38,979 nt of DNA from the NCBI GenBank assembly GCA_002840985.1, contig PHDM01000018.1, positions 1 through 38,979 on the forward strand, in the 5' to 3' direction. The notes beneath the pieces were generated by a model. The model did not search any database. It was not told the DNA's origin and saw only the letters and a program-made list of their open reading frames with translations. Shown piece by piece: positions 27,822-36,358 of the stretch (position 1 is the first letter of the stretch; the number at the start of each line of letters is the position of its first letter). Made by a program: the position numbers and the translations under genes. The DNA is from Bacteroidetes bacterium HGW-Bacteroidetes-17 (lineage in GTDB: Bacteria; Bacteroidota; Bacteroidia; Bacteroidales; GCA-2711565).

Positions 27822-29075
27822 ATGAATCTTAAAAATTTCTTCAAAATACTTGGCCCCGGATTGATATATGCGGGTGCTGCAGTTGGCGTTTCCCATCTGG
27901 TCCAATCAACACGTGCAGGTGCAAGTTATGGTTACGACCTGATTTGGATCCTTTTACTGGCGAATATCATTAAATATCCATTTTTTGAATTCGCACCACG
28001 TTATGTTTCGGCGACCGGTAACAGTTTGATCAGTGGATATCAAAAGCTCGGAAAATGGGCGATCGTTTCCTATGCATCACTGACCCTTTTAACCATGTTT
28101 GCAATACAGGCAGCAGTAACGATAGTTACTGCTGGACTTGTTGCCAGTGCCTTTAAATTAACCATCGATCCTGTAACTATTAGTGCCATAATCTTAGGTG
28201 TTACAACCATAATACTCATTATTGGAAAGTATTCGATTCTGGACAAATTAATGAAACTCATCATTGTAGTTTTAGCCGTTTCAACAATCTTCGCGGTAAT
28301 TTCAGCCTTTGGTCAAAGTCATTCAGTTCAATCAACCTCAGCTTCTTTCGATTGGATGAATCGTCTTGATATTTTCTTTTTAATTGCCTTTATCGGATGG
28401 ATGCCCTCCCCGATTGATGTATCTGTTTGGTCATCAGTTTGGAGTGTCGCAAAATATAAACAACTCGGATTTAAACCAAGTTTAAAGCAGTCACTTTTAG
28501 ATTTTAAAATTGGTTATATAGGAACTACTATTCTGGCACTTGGGTTCTTATTATTGGGAGCCAGGATCTTATATGGCAGTGGAGAAGAGCTTTCATCCAA
28601 CGGAGTTGTTTTTTCAGAACAGCTAATTAATATGTATACTGTAAGCATTGGAAGTTGGGCCAAAATAATTATTTCCATTGCAGCACTTACAACCATGTTC
28701 AGCACCACTTTAACTTGCTTGGATGCTTATCCGAGAGTACTTCAGCCTACTACTGAAATTCTTTTCCCAAAAGCCAATTTTGCTAAACTTAATTCAGGAT
28801 TGATAAGCCTTTTATGGATTATAATTCTGGTAATTGGCACCTTACTTTTATTGGGATATTTTGCAGGCAGTATGCGCTTTATGGTTGATCTTGCAACAAC
28901 TTTATCGTTCGTTACAGCGCCTATACTGGCATATATGAATTATCGGGTAGTGACCGATAAGCATATGCCGGTATCATTCCGTCCCGGAATAAAGTTAAGA
29001 TGGTTTGCCTGGATTGGAATCATCTTTTTAAGTTTATTTACGATTGGGTTTTTGTATTGGAGATTCTTGGCTTAA
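27822..29075 (+). CDS. Nramp-family transporter with non-canonical metal site
   Basis: This is a 417-residue polytopic protein with about eleven hydrophobic helices. It opens with GPGLIYAGAAVGVSHLVQST, which aligns with helix 1 of Nramp/MntH proteins. There the canonical DPGN metal-binding motif stands; here the four positions read GVSH, so the Asp and Asn ligands are replaced by Gly and His. In helix 6 the usual MPH reads MPS (FIGWMPSPIDVS), so the Met is kept and the His lost. The overall fold is clear from these landmarks and from ANIIKYPFFEFAPRYVSATG. It may therefore carry a different ion. It is monocistronic, with its own -7 match. Confidence 0.8.
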   Translation: MNLKNFFKILGPGLIYAGAAVGVSHLVQSTRAGASYGYDLIWILLLANIIKYPFFEFAPRYVSATGNSLISGYQKLGKWAIVSYASLTLLTMFAIQAAVTIVTAGLVASAFKLTIDPVTISAIILGVTTIILIIGKYSILDKLMKLIIVVLAVSTIFAVISAFGQSHSVQSTSASFDWMNRLDIFFLIAFIGWMPSPIDVSVWSSVWSVAKYKQLGFKPSLKQSLLDFKIGYIGTTILALGFLLLGARILYGSGEELSSNGVVFSEQLINMYTVSIGSWAKIIISIAALTTMFSTTLTCLDAYPRVLQPTTEILFPKANFAKLNSGLISLLWIIILVIGTLLLLGYFAGSMRFMVDLATTLSFVTAPILAYMNYRVVTDKHMPVSFRPGIKLRWFAWIGIIFLSLFTIGFLYWRFLA

Positions 29076-29106
29076 TATTGAATAATCTGATTTGAAATTC
29101 AGGAAT

Positions 29107-29868
29107 TTATTTTATCAATTTATAAGCCAATATTATTTTCCAGATATTTAGCCAATGAAAAAGCTTTATAATTTTTGATTGAGTGTACACAGTAGCAATC
29201 TTATATTCTTCCTTGAATTGATGCTTATAATTTTGTTCACCTTTTGAATCAGTATGTATTCTGAATGCCGACAAATAATCGTTAATAAAATAAGGATCAG
29301 CCTGTTTTCCGAATCTTAACCATAAATCATAATCCATTGCATAGTTAAAATGTATATTTAGGCATCCAACCTTATTAAATAATGACTTTCTAAAAAAAAC
29401 TGCCGGTTGCGATATAAAATTTTCAATTAACAGTCTTTTATAACTGTATTTGGATAGATAATAATTTTTATATTTTGTAATGAATGATCTGATTTCATCA
29501 TTTTTAACATCTATGATCTTGCACTTTCCAAAAAGCCATTCACATTTTACATTCGAATTAAAAAAAGATGAAATTTTTTGAAATGAGTTCTCCAAATAGA
29601 TATCATCTGAATTTAGCCACCCGATAATATCACCCGTACACAATTCAATCCCTTTGTTAATTGCATCTGCCTGTCCTTTATCCTTTTCTGAAACCCAGAC
29701 AATGTCAGAACCATACCTTTTTAAAATTTCAATGGTACCATCATTTGAACCACCATCAACAACAATCATTTCAACTTTAAAATCACCTCGTTGTGACAAT
29801 ACACTTTTTATGGTTTGGTCGATATAATCAGCCTGATTAAAAGAAGGGGTAATAATTGAAATCTTCAT
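29107..29868 (-). CDS. Glycosyltransferase family 2
   Basis: This 253-residue GT-A fold enzyme has ISIITPSFNQADYIDQTI at the N-terminus, IVVDGGSNDGT, DKGQADAINKGI, the metal-binding DxD equivalent LNSDD, and the acceptor/catalytic-base region YAMDYDLWLRFG. It has no membrane segment. It belongs to the WcaA/WbbD-like group that builds exopolysaccharide or O-antigen repeats on the cytoplasmic face. It is five bases downstream of the GT4 gene and last of a three-gene leftward run. The donor and acceptor sugars cannot be read from sequence. Confidence 0.88.
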   Translation of the reverse strand: MKISIITPSFNQADYIDQTIKSVLSQRGDFKVEMIVVDGGSNDGTIEILKRYGSDIVWVSEKDKGQADAINKGIELCTGDIIGWLNSDDIYLENSFQKISSFFNSNVKCEWLFGKCKIIDVKNDEIRSFITKYKNYYLSKYSYKRLLIENFISQPAVFFRKSLFNKVGCLNIHFNYAMDYDLWLRFGKQADPYFINDYLSAFRIHTDSKGEQNYKHQFKEEYKIATVYTQSKIIKLFHWLNIWKIILAYKLIK

Positions 29869-29873
29869 AGTTG

Positions 29874-31100
29874 TTATTTAGTTCCTAATACCCTTTTAAA
29901 TAATTCAATATATTTTCGAGCTATAATTTCAGAAGAATAATTCGATCTAACGAATGTTACTGCATTAGCCGAAAGCATCTCCCATCTGCTTTGATTTTCC
30001 AAAACCCAATCAATTCCTTTAGTGAGGTCTCCTTCTTCAAATGGATTTGCAAGAAATCCATTTTTTTTATGCTGAATAATTTCAGCCGGACCAGTTTGGT
30101 TAAATGCAACCACTGGCGTACCACACGACATTGATTCAATAATAACTTGTCCGAATACTTCCTGAATAGATGGAACAACAGTTACATCACCTGCTGAATA
30201 GATGGTTCTCAATTTTTCATCATTATTTATCTTCCCCAAATATTTAATTTCGATGTCGTTTTCATATTGAACTTTAGGTTTGTCATTACCAAAAACAATA
30301 AGTACAACGTCTTTTGTAGTAACAGTTTCTATGGCATTTAACAAAAACTGAAAACCTTTATTCTCATCTTTAGTTGAATTAATTCCTCCAAAAACAATAA
30401 CTCGCTTTTCAGGGCTAATTCCAAGTGCTCTCTTGGCTATTTCTTTGTTTACACCATAATAAAAATCAGTATCTAAACAATTAGGAATAACCACCACATC
30501 CCTTCCTTTAAGAAGGCTACTGGATACAACTTCCGACCTCATCCAATTTGATGGAGTCACGATCTGCATGGTATCAATTTGGGCATAAGTTTTCAGCTTA
30601 CGTTTAAAATTATAACTGCTCAAATCATTTGTAAGTTTTGGAGATAAATAAGGGCAACGCTCACATTTCGTCTGATACTTTAAACATCCTTTTGGGATAT
30701 GGCACCCTCCGGTAAAAGCCCAGAAATCATGCAGCGTCCATACAATTGGAATTTTTAGTTTGGCCAGCGTTTCAATCTTCACAAATCCTTCCGATATCCA
30801 ATTTAAATGTATAATATCAGGATTAAACCGTGCAACGTTCTTTAATAAATTATCATTAATAATTGCCGAGAAAAAGGGTAGTCGCTTTCTCGTAAAAAGC
30901 AAAGTCGGTAAATAATCAAAATAGGCTTTTGCAGAGGAGAATTTCTCATTCGCAGCGTAAGTAAATGAGTCTGCAAAACTTTTCTTCCTAACAAGGAGTC
31001 GGATATCAGCACCTATATCAGCTAAACTTTTTGACAGGCGATATGTAGCTCTTGCAGCACCGCCTTTTTGATCATAAGTATTTAGCTGAAGTATTTTCAA
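29874..31100 (-). CDS. Glycosyltransferase family 4 (WcaC-like)
   Basis: This is a 408-residue GT-B enzyme. The N-terminal domain begins MKILQLNTYDQKGGAARATY and contains IHLNWISEGF and WTLHDFWAFTGGCH. A cysteine cluster follows (CHIPKGC, then KCERCP), common in WcaC-like transferases and possibly structural. The C-terminal donor domain has IVFGGINSTKDENKGF and the E-x7-E region EVFGQVIIESMSCGTPVVAF. These are the marks of a retaining GT4 using a nucleotide-sugar donor. It sits between two GT2 genes on the same strand. Confidence 0.9.
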   Translation of the reverse strand: MKILQLNTYDQKGGAARATYRLSKSLADIGADIRLLVRKKSFADSFTYAANEKFSSAKAYFDYLPTLLFTRKRLPFFSAIINDNLLKNVARFNPDIIHLNWISEGFVKIETLAKLKIPIVWTLHDFWAFTGGCHIPKGCLKYQTKCERCPYLSPKLTNDLSSYNFKRKLKTYAQIDTMQIVTPSNWMRSEVVSSSLLKGRDVVVIPNCLDTDFYYGVNKEIAKRALGISPEKRVIVFGGINSTKDENKGFQFLLNAIETVTTKDVVLIVFGNDKPKVQYENDIEIKYLGKINNDEKLRTIYSAGDVTVVPSIQEVFGQVIIESMSCGTPVVAFNQTGPAEIIQHKKNGFLANPFEEGDLTKGIDWVLENQSRWEMLSANAVTFVRSNYSSEIIARKYIELFKRVLGTK

Positions 31101-31141
31101 TTGAAATATTTTAATGTAATAACAAATGTATCGATTGTTTT

Positions 31142-31942
31142 TTATGACCCTGTAACTGTAACAAGTCTTTTTTTGTAAATCATCTTTATTATTAAAAAGT
31201 AAAATTTACGAAGCATTATTTTTCGAACTATTTTTAGCCCAACCAAAAAGAAGAATAAAAACAGGTGATAAAAAATCATCTTTAAACTCAACTGCTCATA
31301 AGATTTGAGAATTTTAAAGTGCTCAAACCACGATTTTAAAATCTTCTGATCGGAAATCCCATTTGATTCAATAATAGAAATGGGAATAGGCACATATTTA
31401 AATCTTTTATTTTGTTTATAGAGCCGGAATAATTGATCATAATCAGCACCAATCTTATATTTCAGATCAAACTTATTATTCTTTAATAATGGAGTTCGAA
31501 TAAAAACAGATTGATGAGAAAAAATCATACCCTTCCATAATTGATTAATTAACCTTGATTTTTTCAAAATATTAAAATCAGGGTATTTGATAATAGTATC
31601 CCCGTAAATGACATCAAATTCATCTGTAAGAAACGGACCTATTTTGTCAAGAACCGTATCATCGGCAATCACATCACCGGCATTGATAAAAATTGACCAA
31701 TCATTTTTAGCTAGATTAATCCCTTTATTCATGGCATCGTAGATGCCTTGGTCTGGTTCTGATATCCAAATATCAATTGAATCAATTTCTTCTTTAAGAA
31801 AAGCATCGGTTTTATCTTCAGATTTTCCGTCTATGATTATGATCCTAAATTCATCTTTCTTCTTTAATAGGCATAGCTTTTCAATCGATTTTTTAAGGCG
31901 ATTTAAATCGTTAAGGACTACAAATATGACATTAATATTCAC
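31142..31942 (-). CDS. Glycosyltransferase family 2 (WcaE-like)
   Basis: This is a 266-residue GT2 enzyme with IIIIDGKSEDKTDAF, DQGIYDAMNKGINLAKNDW, and NAGDVIADD in place of the usual NSDD metal site. ADYDQLFRLY is the acceptor-side motif. The NAGD form is typical of WcaE-like transferases. The C-terminus is hydrophobic and basic (FYHLFLFFFLVGLKIV, RKIMLRKFYFLIIK), suggesting membrane association. The start codon is GTG at 31942, since no ATG is in frame before the conserved strand. It is first of the leftward GT run, with a -7 match just upstream. Confidence 0.87.
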   Translation of the reverse strand: MNINVIFVVLNDLNRLKKSIEKLCLLKKKDEFRIIIIDGKSEDKTDAFLKEEIDSIDIWISEPDQGIYDAMNKGINLAKNDWSIFINAGDVIADDTVLDKIGPFLTDEFDVIYGDTIIKYPDFNILKKSRLINQLWKGMIFSHQSVFIRTPLLKNNKFDLKYKIGADYDQLFRLYKQNKRFKYVPIPISIIESNGISDQKILKSWFEHFKILKSYEQLSLKMIFYHLFLFFFLVGLKIVRKIMLRKFYFLIIKMIYKKRLVTVTGS

Positions 31943-31964
31943 CAGTGATCATATTTTACACTGA

Positions 31965-31972
31965 CAAAGATA
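31965..31972 (-). promoter_or_regulatory. -7 element of the leftward glycosyltransferase run
   Basis: The minus strand has TATCTTTG (31972-31965), a perfect -7 element 22 bases before the GTG start. A poor -33 match (ATTC) lies about 18 bases upstream. Confidence 0.45.
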
Positions 31973-32150
31973 TCTTTTAAATTTAAAAGTGAATTTCTAT
32001 AAATGCCAAATTTATTGATTATAAAAAAATAAATAGTTTTTAAGAATAATGCAATCTGCTATTTTTTGAAGATGAAGATTTGTTATTAGTATTATATAGA
32101 CTCATTCCAGTATTTTCTGTTCAAACCACCATAATTTATATTTACTTTAT

Positions 32151-32158
32151 TATATTTG
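32151..32158 (+). promoter_or_regulatory. -7 element of the ArnC-like/formyltransferase/aminotransferase operon
   Basis: TATATTTG matches TAnnTTTG exactly and ends 30 bases before the ATG at 32189. No clear -33 element is present. Together with the element at 31965-31972 it makes this 250-base gap a divergent promoter region for two glycan operons. Confidence 0.45.
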
Positions 32159-32188
32159 TTATATAAACCCTGCTCAAAAGTTCCTATT

Positions 32189-33112
32189 ATGAAAATAATC
32201 GACTTGTCAGTAGTAATTCCTTTATATAAATGCAGCAAAGCAATTGAGGAATTAACTGGAAGACTTATTACAACTTTAGAAGCAATTACTACCAGCTTTG
32301 AAATAATATACATCAATGATGCAAGTCCGGAAAATGACTGGGAAATTGTAAAAATTCAAGCCACAAAGGACCAACGAATTAAGGGAATAAATTTTTCAAG
32401 AAATTTCGGCCAACACTATGCCATTACAGCTGGTCTTGAGCATGCAAAGGGTAATTGGATTATTGTAATGGATGGTGATCTTCAAGATCAGCCTGAAGAT
32501 ATTCTTAAGTTATATGAGAAGGCCAATGAAGGAAATGATATGGTATTAGGTATGCGAATAGGCAGAAAAGATTCGGGCTTAAAAATTATTTTTTCGAAGT
32601 TATTTTATAAATTATTCAGTTATCTAACAGATACTAAACAAGATGCAACAATTGCAAATTTTGGAATATATCACAGAAAAGTAATTGATGCAATTTTAAG
32701 TATGAAGGATTCCATTCGTTATTTCCCTACAATGGTTCAATGGGTAGGATTTAGAAAAGCGAAGATAGCAATAAATCATACAGAGAGGGTATATGGACAA
32801 TCTGCGTATAGTTTTAAAAGCCTTATAAACCTGGCATTTAACAATATTATTGCATTTTCTGATAAACCCTTGCGATTAACTGTTAAGTTTGGATTTTCAT
32901 TGACTATCTTATCTATAATATATGGCTCGACTATTTTAATAAAATATTTAACCGGTCATATTAGTGTTGCAGGATATGCAAGTTTATTGGTATCCATATG
33001 GTTTCTGAGTGGACTCATCATAGCCATTTTAGGAATGGTTGGAATTTATGTAGGGAAAACATTTGAGGGAGTTAAAAAGAGGCCATATTATATAATTAAA
33101 AAGATCATATGA
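32189..33112 (+). CDS. Polyprenyl-phosphate sugar transferase (ArnC/GtrB-like GT2)
   Basis: This is a 307-residue membrane-bound GT2. The GT-A domain has LSVVIPLYKCSKAIEELT, IIYINDASPENDW, INFSRNFGQHYAITAGLEHA and the metal site MDGDLQDQPED (Asp95/Asp97). The C-terminal part has two transmembrane helices (FGFSLTILSIIYGSTILI, and SIWFLSGLIIAILGMVGIYV). This is the architecture of ArnC, GtrB and DPM1, which move a sugar from a nucleotide carrier to polyprenyl phosphate. The ATG at 32189 is the natural start. Its ATGA overlap with the formyltransferase gene and the nearby aminotransferase point to an amino or formamido sugar as donor. Confidence 0.85.
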   Translation: MKIIDLSVVIPLYKCSKAIEELTGRLITTLEAITTSFEIIYINDASPENDWEIVKIQATKDQRIKGINFSRNFGQHYAITAGLEHAKGNWIIVMDGDLQDQPEDILKLYEKANEGNDMVLGMRIGRKDSGLKIIFSKLFYKLFSYLTDTKQDATIANFGIYHRKVIDAILSMKDSIRYFPTMVQWVGFRKAKIAINHTERVYGQSAYSFKSLINLAFNNIIAFSDKPLRLTVKFGFSLTILSIIYGSTILIKYLTGHISVAGYASLLVSIWFLSGLIIAILGMVGIYVGKTFEGVKKRPYYIIKKII

Positions 33113-33990
33113 GTGTCACATTATTCTGTCTAGGTAAAAAGGCGTTTGAATCACTGAATGCGTTAAGTGATGAATTAATTTCCGTTATTGATTATATAAT
33201 TATTGCTACGGATAAGAATATTGCGAATGATTATTCTAATGAAATTAAAACCTGGGCTATTAGCAATAATATTAATACTTTGCCCAGAGATTCTTTTGAA
33301 CTCAGTAAATGTATTAGCAAATTTTATATAGCAATTGGTTGGAGATGGATAATTCAGATAAAAGAAAATTCAAACTTGATAGTTCTTCACGACTCTTTAC
33401 TTCCAAAATATCGCGGATTTAATCCATTAGTTACTGCTTTAATTAATGGAGATACTGAAATTGGTGTTACAGCCTTATTTGGATCTCAAGAATATGACAA
33501 AGGAGATATCATTTCTCAAGAAATAATTACGATTCAATACCCAATTAAAATACAAGAAGCAATTAATAAAATAAGCTTGTTGTATCAGAAGATACTTTCA
33601 GATCTCTTATCAGACATTTATAATAACAATCCATTAAAAGCCTCAAAACAAGATGATTCTAAGGCATCATATAGTGTATGGAGAGATGAGGAGGATTATA
33701 AGATTGATTGGAGTAAAAGTGCTGAAGATATTAAGCGATTTATTGATGCAGTTGGCAATCCTTATAAAGGTGCATCCACCTTCCTAAATAACATGAAAAT
33801 AAGAATTACACATGCAGAGGTTGTAGAAGATATTCTAATCGCAAATAGAGATTTTGGTAAATTAATTTTTAAGAAGGATAATTATCCTGTTATTATCTGT
33901 GGAAAAGGCCTGTTAAAAATAACTGAAGTGAATTCAACTAATAATAAAAATCTAACTTTCGAAAATGATTTTCGTATCAGATTGCAATAA
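33109..33990 (+). CDS. Sugar N-formyltransferase-like protein
   Basis: This 293-residue protein has a formyltransferase core: FYIAIGWRWI, LIVLHDSLLPKYRGFNPL, INGDTEIGVTAL and EYDKGDIISQ. In Fmt and ArnA the catalytic triad is Asn-His-Asp. The His (residue 94) and Asp (residue 130, YDKGD) are present, but the Asn position is Val92 (VLH instead of NLH or NVH). The C-terminal segment (SYSVWRDEEDYKIDWSKSAEDIKRFIDAVGNPYKGA) matches the Fmt C-terminal-like domain with bound sugar or tRNA roles. The neighbours suggest formylation of a 4-amino-4-deoxy sugar nucleotide. It overlaps the ArnC-like gene by 4 bases and is 2 bases before the aminotransferase. Confidence 0.8.
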   Translation: MSVTLFCLGKKAFESLNALSDELISVIDYIIIATDKNIANDYSNEIKTWAISNNINTLPRDSFELSKCISKFYIAIGWRWIIQIKENSNLIVLHDSLLPKYRGFNPLVTALINGDTEIGVTALFGSQEYDKGDIISQEIITIQYPIKIQEAINKISLLYQKILSDLLSDIYNNNPLKASKQDDSKASYSVWRDEEDYKIDWSKSAEDIKRFIDAVGNPYKGASTFLNNMKIRITHAEVVEDILIANRDFGKLIFKKDNYPVIICGKGLLKITEVNSTNNKNLTFENDFRIRLQ

Positions 33991-33992
33991 AC

Positions 33993-35129
33993 ATGAATTA
34001 TAAAATCCCATTCAATAAACCACATATAACTGGTAAAGAAGCCCATTATATTTATGAAGCTGTTTATAAAAACGGTCACATTTCTGGTAACGGAATTTTT
34101 ACAAAAAAATGTCAGCTTTTTTTTGAAAACAAATACGGTTTCAAGAAAACTTTACTTACAACTAGTTGCACAGATGCAATTGAGATGTGTGCTTTATTAC
34201 TAGATATTAAAGAGGGCGATGAAATTATCGTCCCTTCATATACATTTGTTTCTTCTGCATTAGCTTTTGTACGTCAGGGTGCAAAAATTATATTTGCCGA
34301 CAGTCATTCAAATCATCCTAACATCGATGAAAATAAAATAGAGGCTTTAATTACTCCCAAAACTAAAGTTATTGTACCTGTTCATTATGCCGGTATGGCC
34401 TGTGATATGGATAAAATAATGGCGATTGCTAAAAAATATCAGCTCTGGGTTGTTGAAGATTCAGCTCAAGCCATTGATTCATTTTATAAAGGGAAGCCTA
34501 TAGGTAGCATCGGTCACTTCGGATGTTTTTCTTTTCATGAAACCAAAAACATTCAAAGTGGTGAAGGAGGCATGCTTGCCATCAATGATGAACAATTTAT
34601 TAGAAGAGCAGAAATAATCTGGGAGAAAGGTACAAATAGAGCAGAATTTTTCAGAGGAGAGGTGAACAAATACAATTGGGTAGATATTGGTTCATCTTTT
34701 CTTCCTTCCGATATTATTGCGGCATTTCTATATGCCCAGCTTGAGAATTTAGAAATAATTCAGAAAAAGAGGAAAGAGATTTGGAACTGTTATTATGAAG
34801 GTTTAAAACAAATTGAAGAATCTGGGCATATTCAGTTACCACATATTCCAGATCATGCCACTAATAATGGTCATATGTTTTACATCTTACTAAATAGCCT
34901 TAAGGATAGAAGTGAGTTAATTTCACACTTAAAAGCCAATGGGATTTTATCTGTTTTTCATTACTTAAGCTTACATAAAAGTCCTTATTATAACTCCAAG
35001 TACAGTGGTCCAAATCTGGAATGGTCAGATAATTTTGAAAACAGGTTACTGCGTTTACCATTATATTATAGTTTAACTAATGATGAACTTACTTATATAA
35101 TAAATTGTATAAAAAAGTTTAAATTTTAA
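33993..35129 (+). CDS. Sugar-nucleotide 4-aminotransferase (WecE/RffA-like)
   Basis: This 378-residue PLP enzyme belongs to the DegT/DnrJ/EryC1/StrS family. It begins IPFNKPHITGKEAHYIYEAV and has LLTTSCTDAIEMCALLLDI, IIVPSYTFVSSALAFV, VVEDSAQAID with the PLP-ring Asp156, and SFHETKNIQSGEGG with the Schiff-base Lys185. These segments follow WecE (RffA), which makes dTDP-4-amino-4,6-dideoxygalactose from the 4-keto sugar, more closely than ArnB. The product would then be the substrate of the formyltransferase. It is last of the rightward operon, and its stop overlaps that of the opposing membrane-protein gene by 4 bases. The exact sugar is inferred. Confidence 0.88.
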   Translation: MNYKIPFNKPHITGKEAHYIYEAVYKNGHISGNGIFTKKCQLFFENKYGFKKTLLTTSCTDAIEMCALLLDIKEGDEIIVPSYTFVSSALAFVRQGAKIIFADSHSNHPNIDENKIEALITPKTKVIVPVHYAGMACDMDKIMAIAKKYQLWVVEDSAQAIDSFYKGKPIGSIGHFGCFSFHETKNIQSGEGGMLAINDEQFIRRAEIIWEKGTNRAEFFRGEVNKYNWVDIGSSFLPSDIIAAFLYAQLENLEIIQKKRKEIWNCYYEGLKQIEESGHIQLPHIPDHATNNGHMFYILLNSLKDRSELISHLKANGILSVFHYLSLHKSPYYNSKYSGPNLEWSDNFENRLLRLPLYYSLTNDELTYIINCIKKFKF

Positions 35130-36328
35130 GTGCAGTTACCTCCACCAATGATCTTCATAAGATAGTATATTCCAGAGGTATAATGCAACATATAAACTAT
35201 TGTTAGGCAGTAAAGTTTAATATTTGCCCATTTCGTCCTGACATTACTTGCCCCATACTCTTTAAATAAATGTAATATTGAATAAACGAAAAGTATATGC
35301 ATGGCAATCTGGTATCCCCAAACCCAGTTGGCATGAAATTTTCTTGGTCCTTCCTCCGTTAAAAAACTAAATTGAACAAATCCCACTAAAAATAGAATCC
35401 AAGCAAACAAAAGTCGATCATCTTTTAATGCATTTCGAGGAGAAAAGATGAAGAGCATTAAAGGAAATGCCATAGAGAATGCAATGGATCCAGGAATATT
35501 TGAAGAAAAATAGTCCCAAATAGTAAAAAATCCAAAACCAATTGAGGAATCATAAGTTCCATTATAAGTCAATAAGTATTGAATAATTAAAAAAACGGAT
35601 GGCAAAAGAATTATCAGAAAAGTTATTATAAATAATCTTTTATTGCTCCTCTTTAAAATAATAAATATCAAGATCGCAATTGCAAAACATATAAAAAAAT
35701 TCGGTTTCATAAAAATACTTATGGATACGAAGATGACAATCGCTAAGATGTATCGATATGATTTTTGTAGATAATCATTCTCATATAATGACATAAACAT
35801 GTAAACCACAATAAAAGCAAATGGTTTTACTAACACTATTGTTGGATTATGCCAGACATTTGGGCTCCAGGTACCCCGATAAATACTTATTCCATAATAA
35901 GCTGCAAAAATTGGGGTTACAACCATTAAACTTTGGGCAATTAACAATATTACTGAATTGCTATAGATGTTGCCTAGCTCTTTAATTGATATTTTATAGA
36001 TAATAAAAGCAGTGGCTGTCAATGAAATAGAAGAAACAAAAACTGAAGCATATTCAAAAGTTAATGAAAATAATTTATGAAATATGAATAATAAAAAGTG
36101 AAAACCAAGATGGTGAAAACCGACTGATTTGCCATCAATAAAAAACTGTTTTGCATAAAAGATATGTGAACGATAATCAGTCCAACACGAAGTTTTTTGA
36201 AATATTATCAGATAGTTTAAATAAAAAAAAATGGAGAATAATCCAACAAAAAATACACTCTCGAGAAAAGCTTTAGATACGAGTTGGCTGTTGTTATTTC
36301 TATTGTTTGCGATCATAACATTATGCAT
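35126..36328 (-). CDS. Polytopic membrane protein, possible GT-C glycosyltransferase
   Basis: This 400-residue protein has about ten hydrophobic segments and no family I can name with certainty. After the first helix (SVFFVGLFSIFFYLNYLIIF) comes a loop with WTDYRSHIFYAKQFF, with Asp51, then FHHLGFHFLLFIFHKLFSL. An acidic residue in the first outer loop is the hallmark of GT-C transferases, which use polyprenyl-phosphate sugars on the periplasmic side. Later segments include YRGTWSPNVWHNPTIVLVKP and FLTEEGPRKFHANWVWGYQ. It overlaps the aminotransferase stop by 4 bases and follows the larger membrane protein at 36359-38056 by 30 bases. GT-C is plausible; a polymerase-like role is an alternative. 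Confidence 0.6.
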   Translation of the reverse strand: MHNVMIANNRNNNSQLVSKAFLESVFFVGLFSIFFYLNYLIIFQKTSCWTDYRSHIFYAKQFFIDGKSVGFHHLGFHFLLFIFHKLFSLTFEYASVFVSSISLTATAFIIYKISIKELGNIYSNSVILLIAQSLMVVTPIFAAYYGISIYRGTWSPNVWHNPTIVLVKPFAFIVVYMFMSLYENDYLQKSYRYILAIVIFVSISIFMKPNFFICFAIAILIFIILKRSNKRLFIITFLIILLPSVFLIIQYLLTYNGTYDSSIGFGFFTIWDYFSSNIPGSIAFSMAFPLMLFIFSPRNALKDDRLLFAWILFLVGFVQFSFLTEEGPRKFHANWVWGYQIAMHILFVYSILHLFKEYGASNVRTKWANIKLYCLTIVYMLHYTSGIYYLMKIIGGGNCT

Positions 36329-36358
36329 GGTTTAAATAATTATATCAAGCTATTGAGA

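Noticed and set aside
27525-27905. A 126-residue version of the DUF4342-like protein
   Set aside because: The first 46 residues overlap the start and promoter of the Nramp-like gene and lack family similarity; the ATG at 27767 gives the normal protein.
32189-35129. A complete arn-type (aminoarabinose) lipid A modification operon
   Set aside because: There is no ArnA dehydrogenase domain, ArnD deformylase or clear ArnT, and the aminotransferase looks like WecE rather than ArnB; only the logic is similar.
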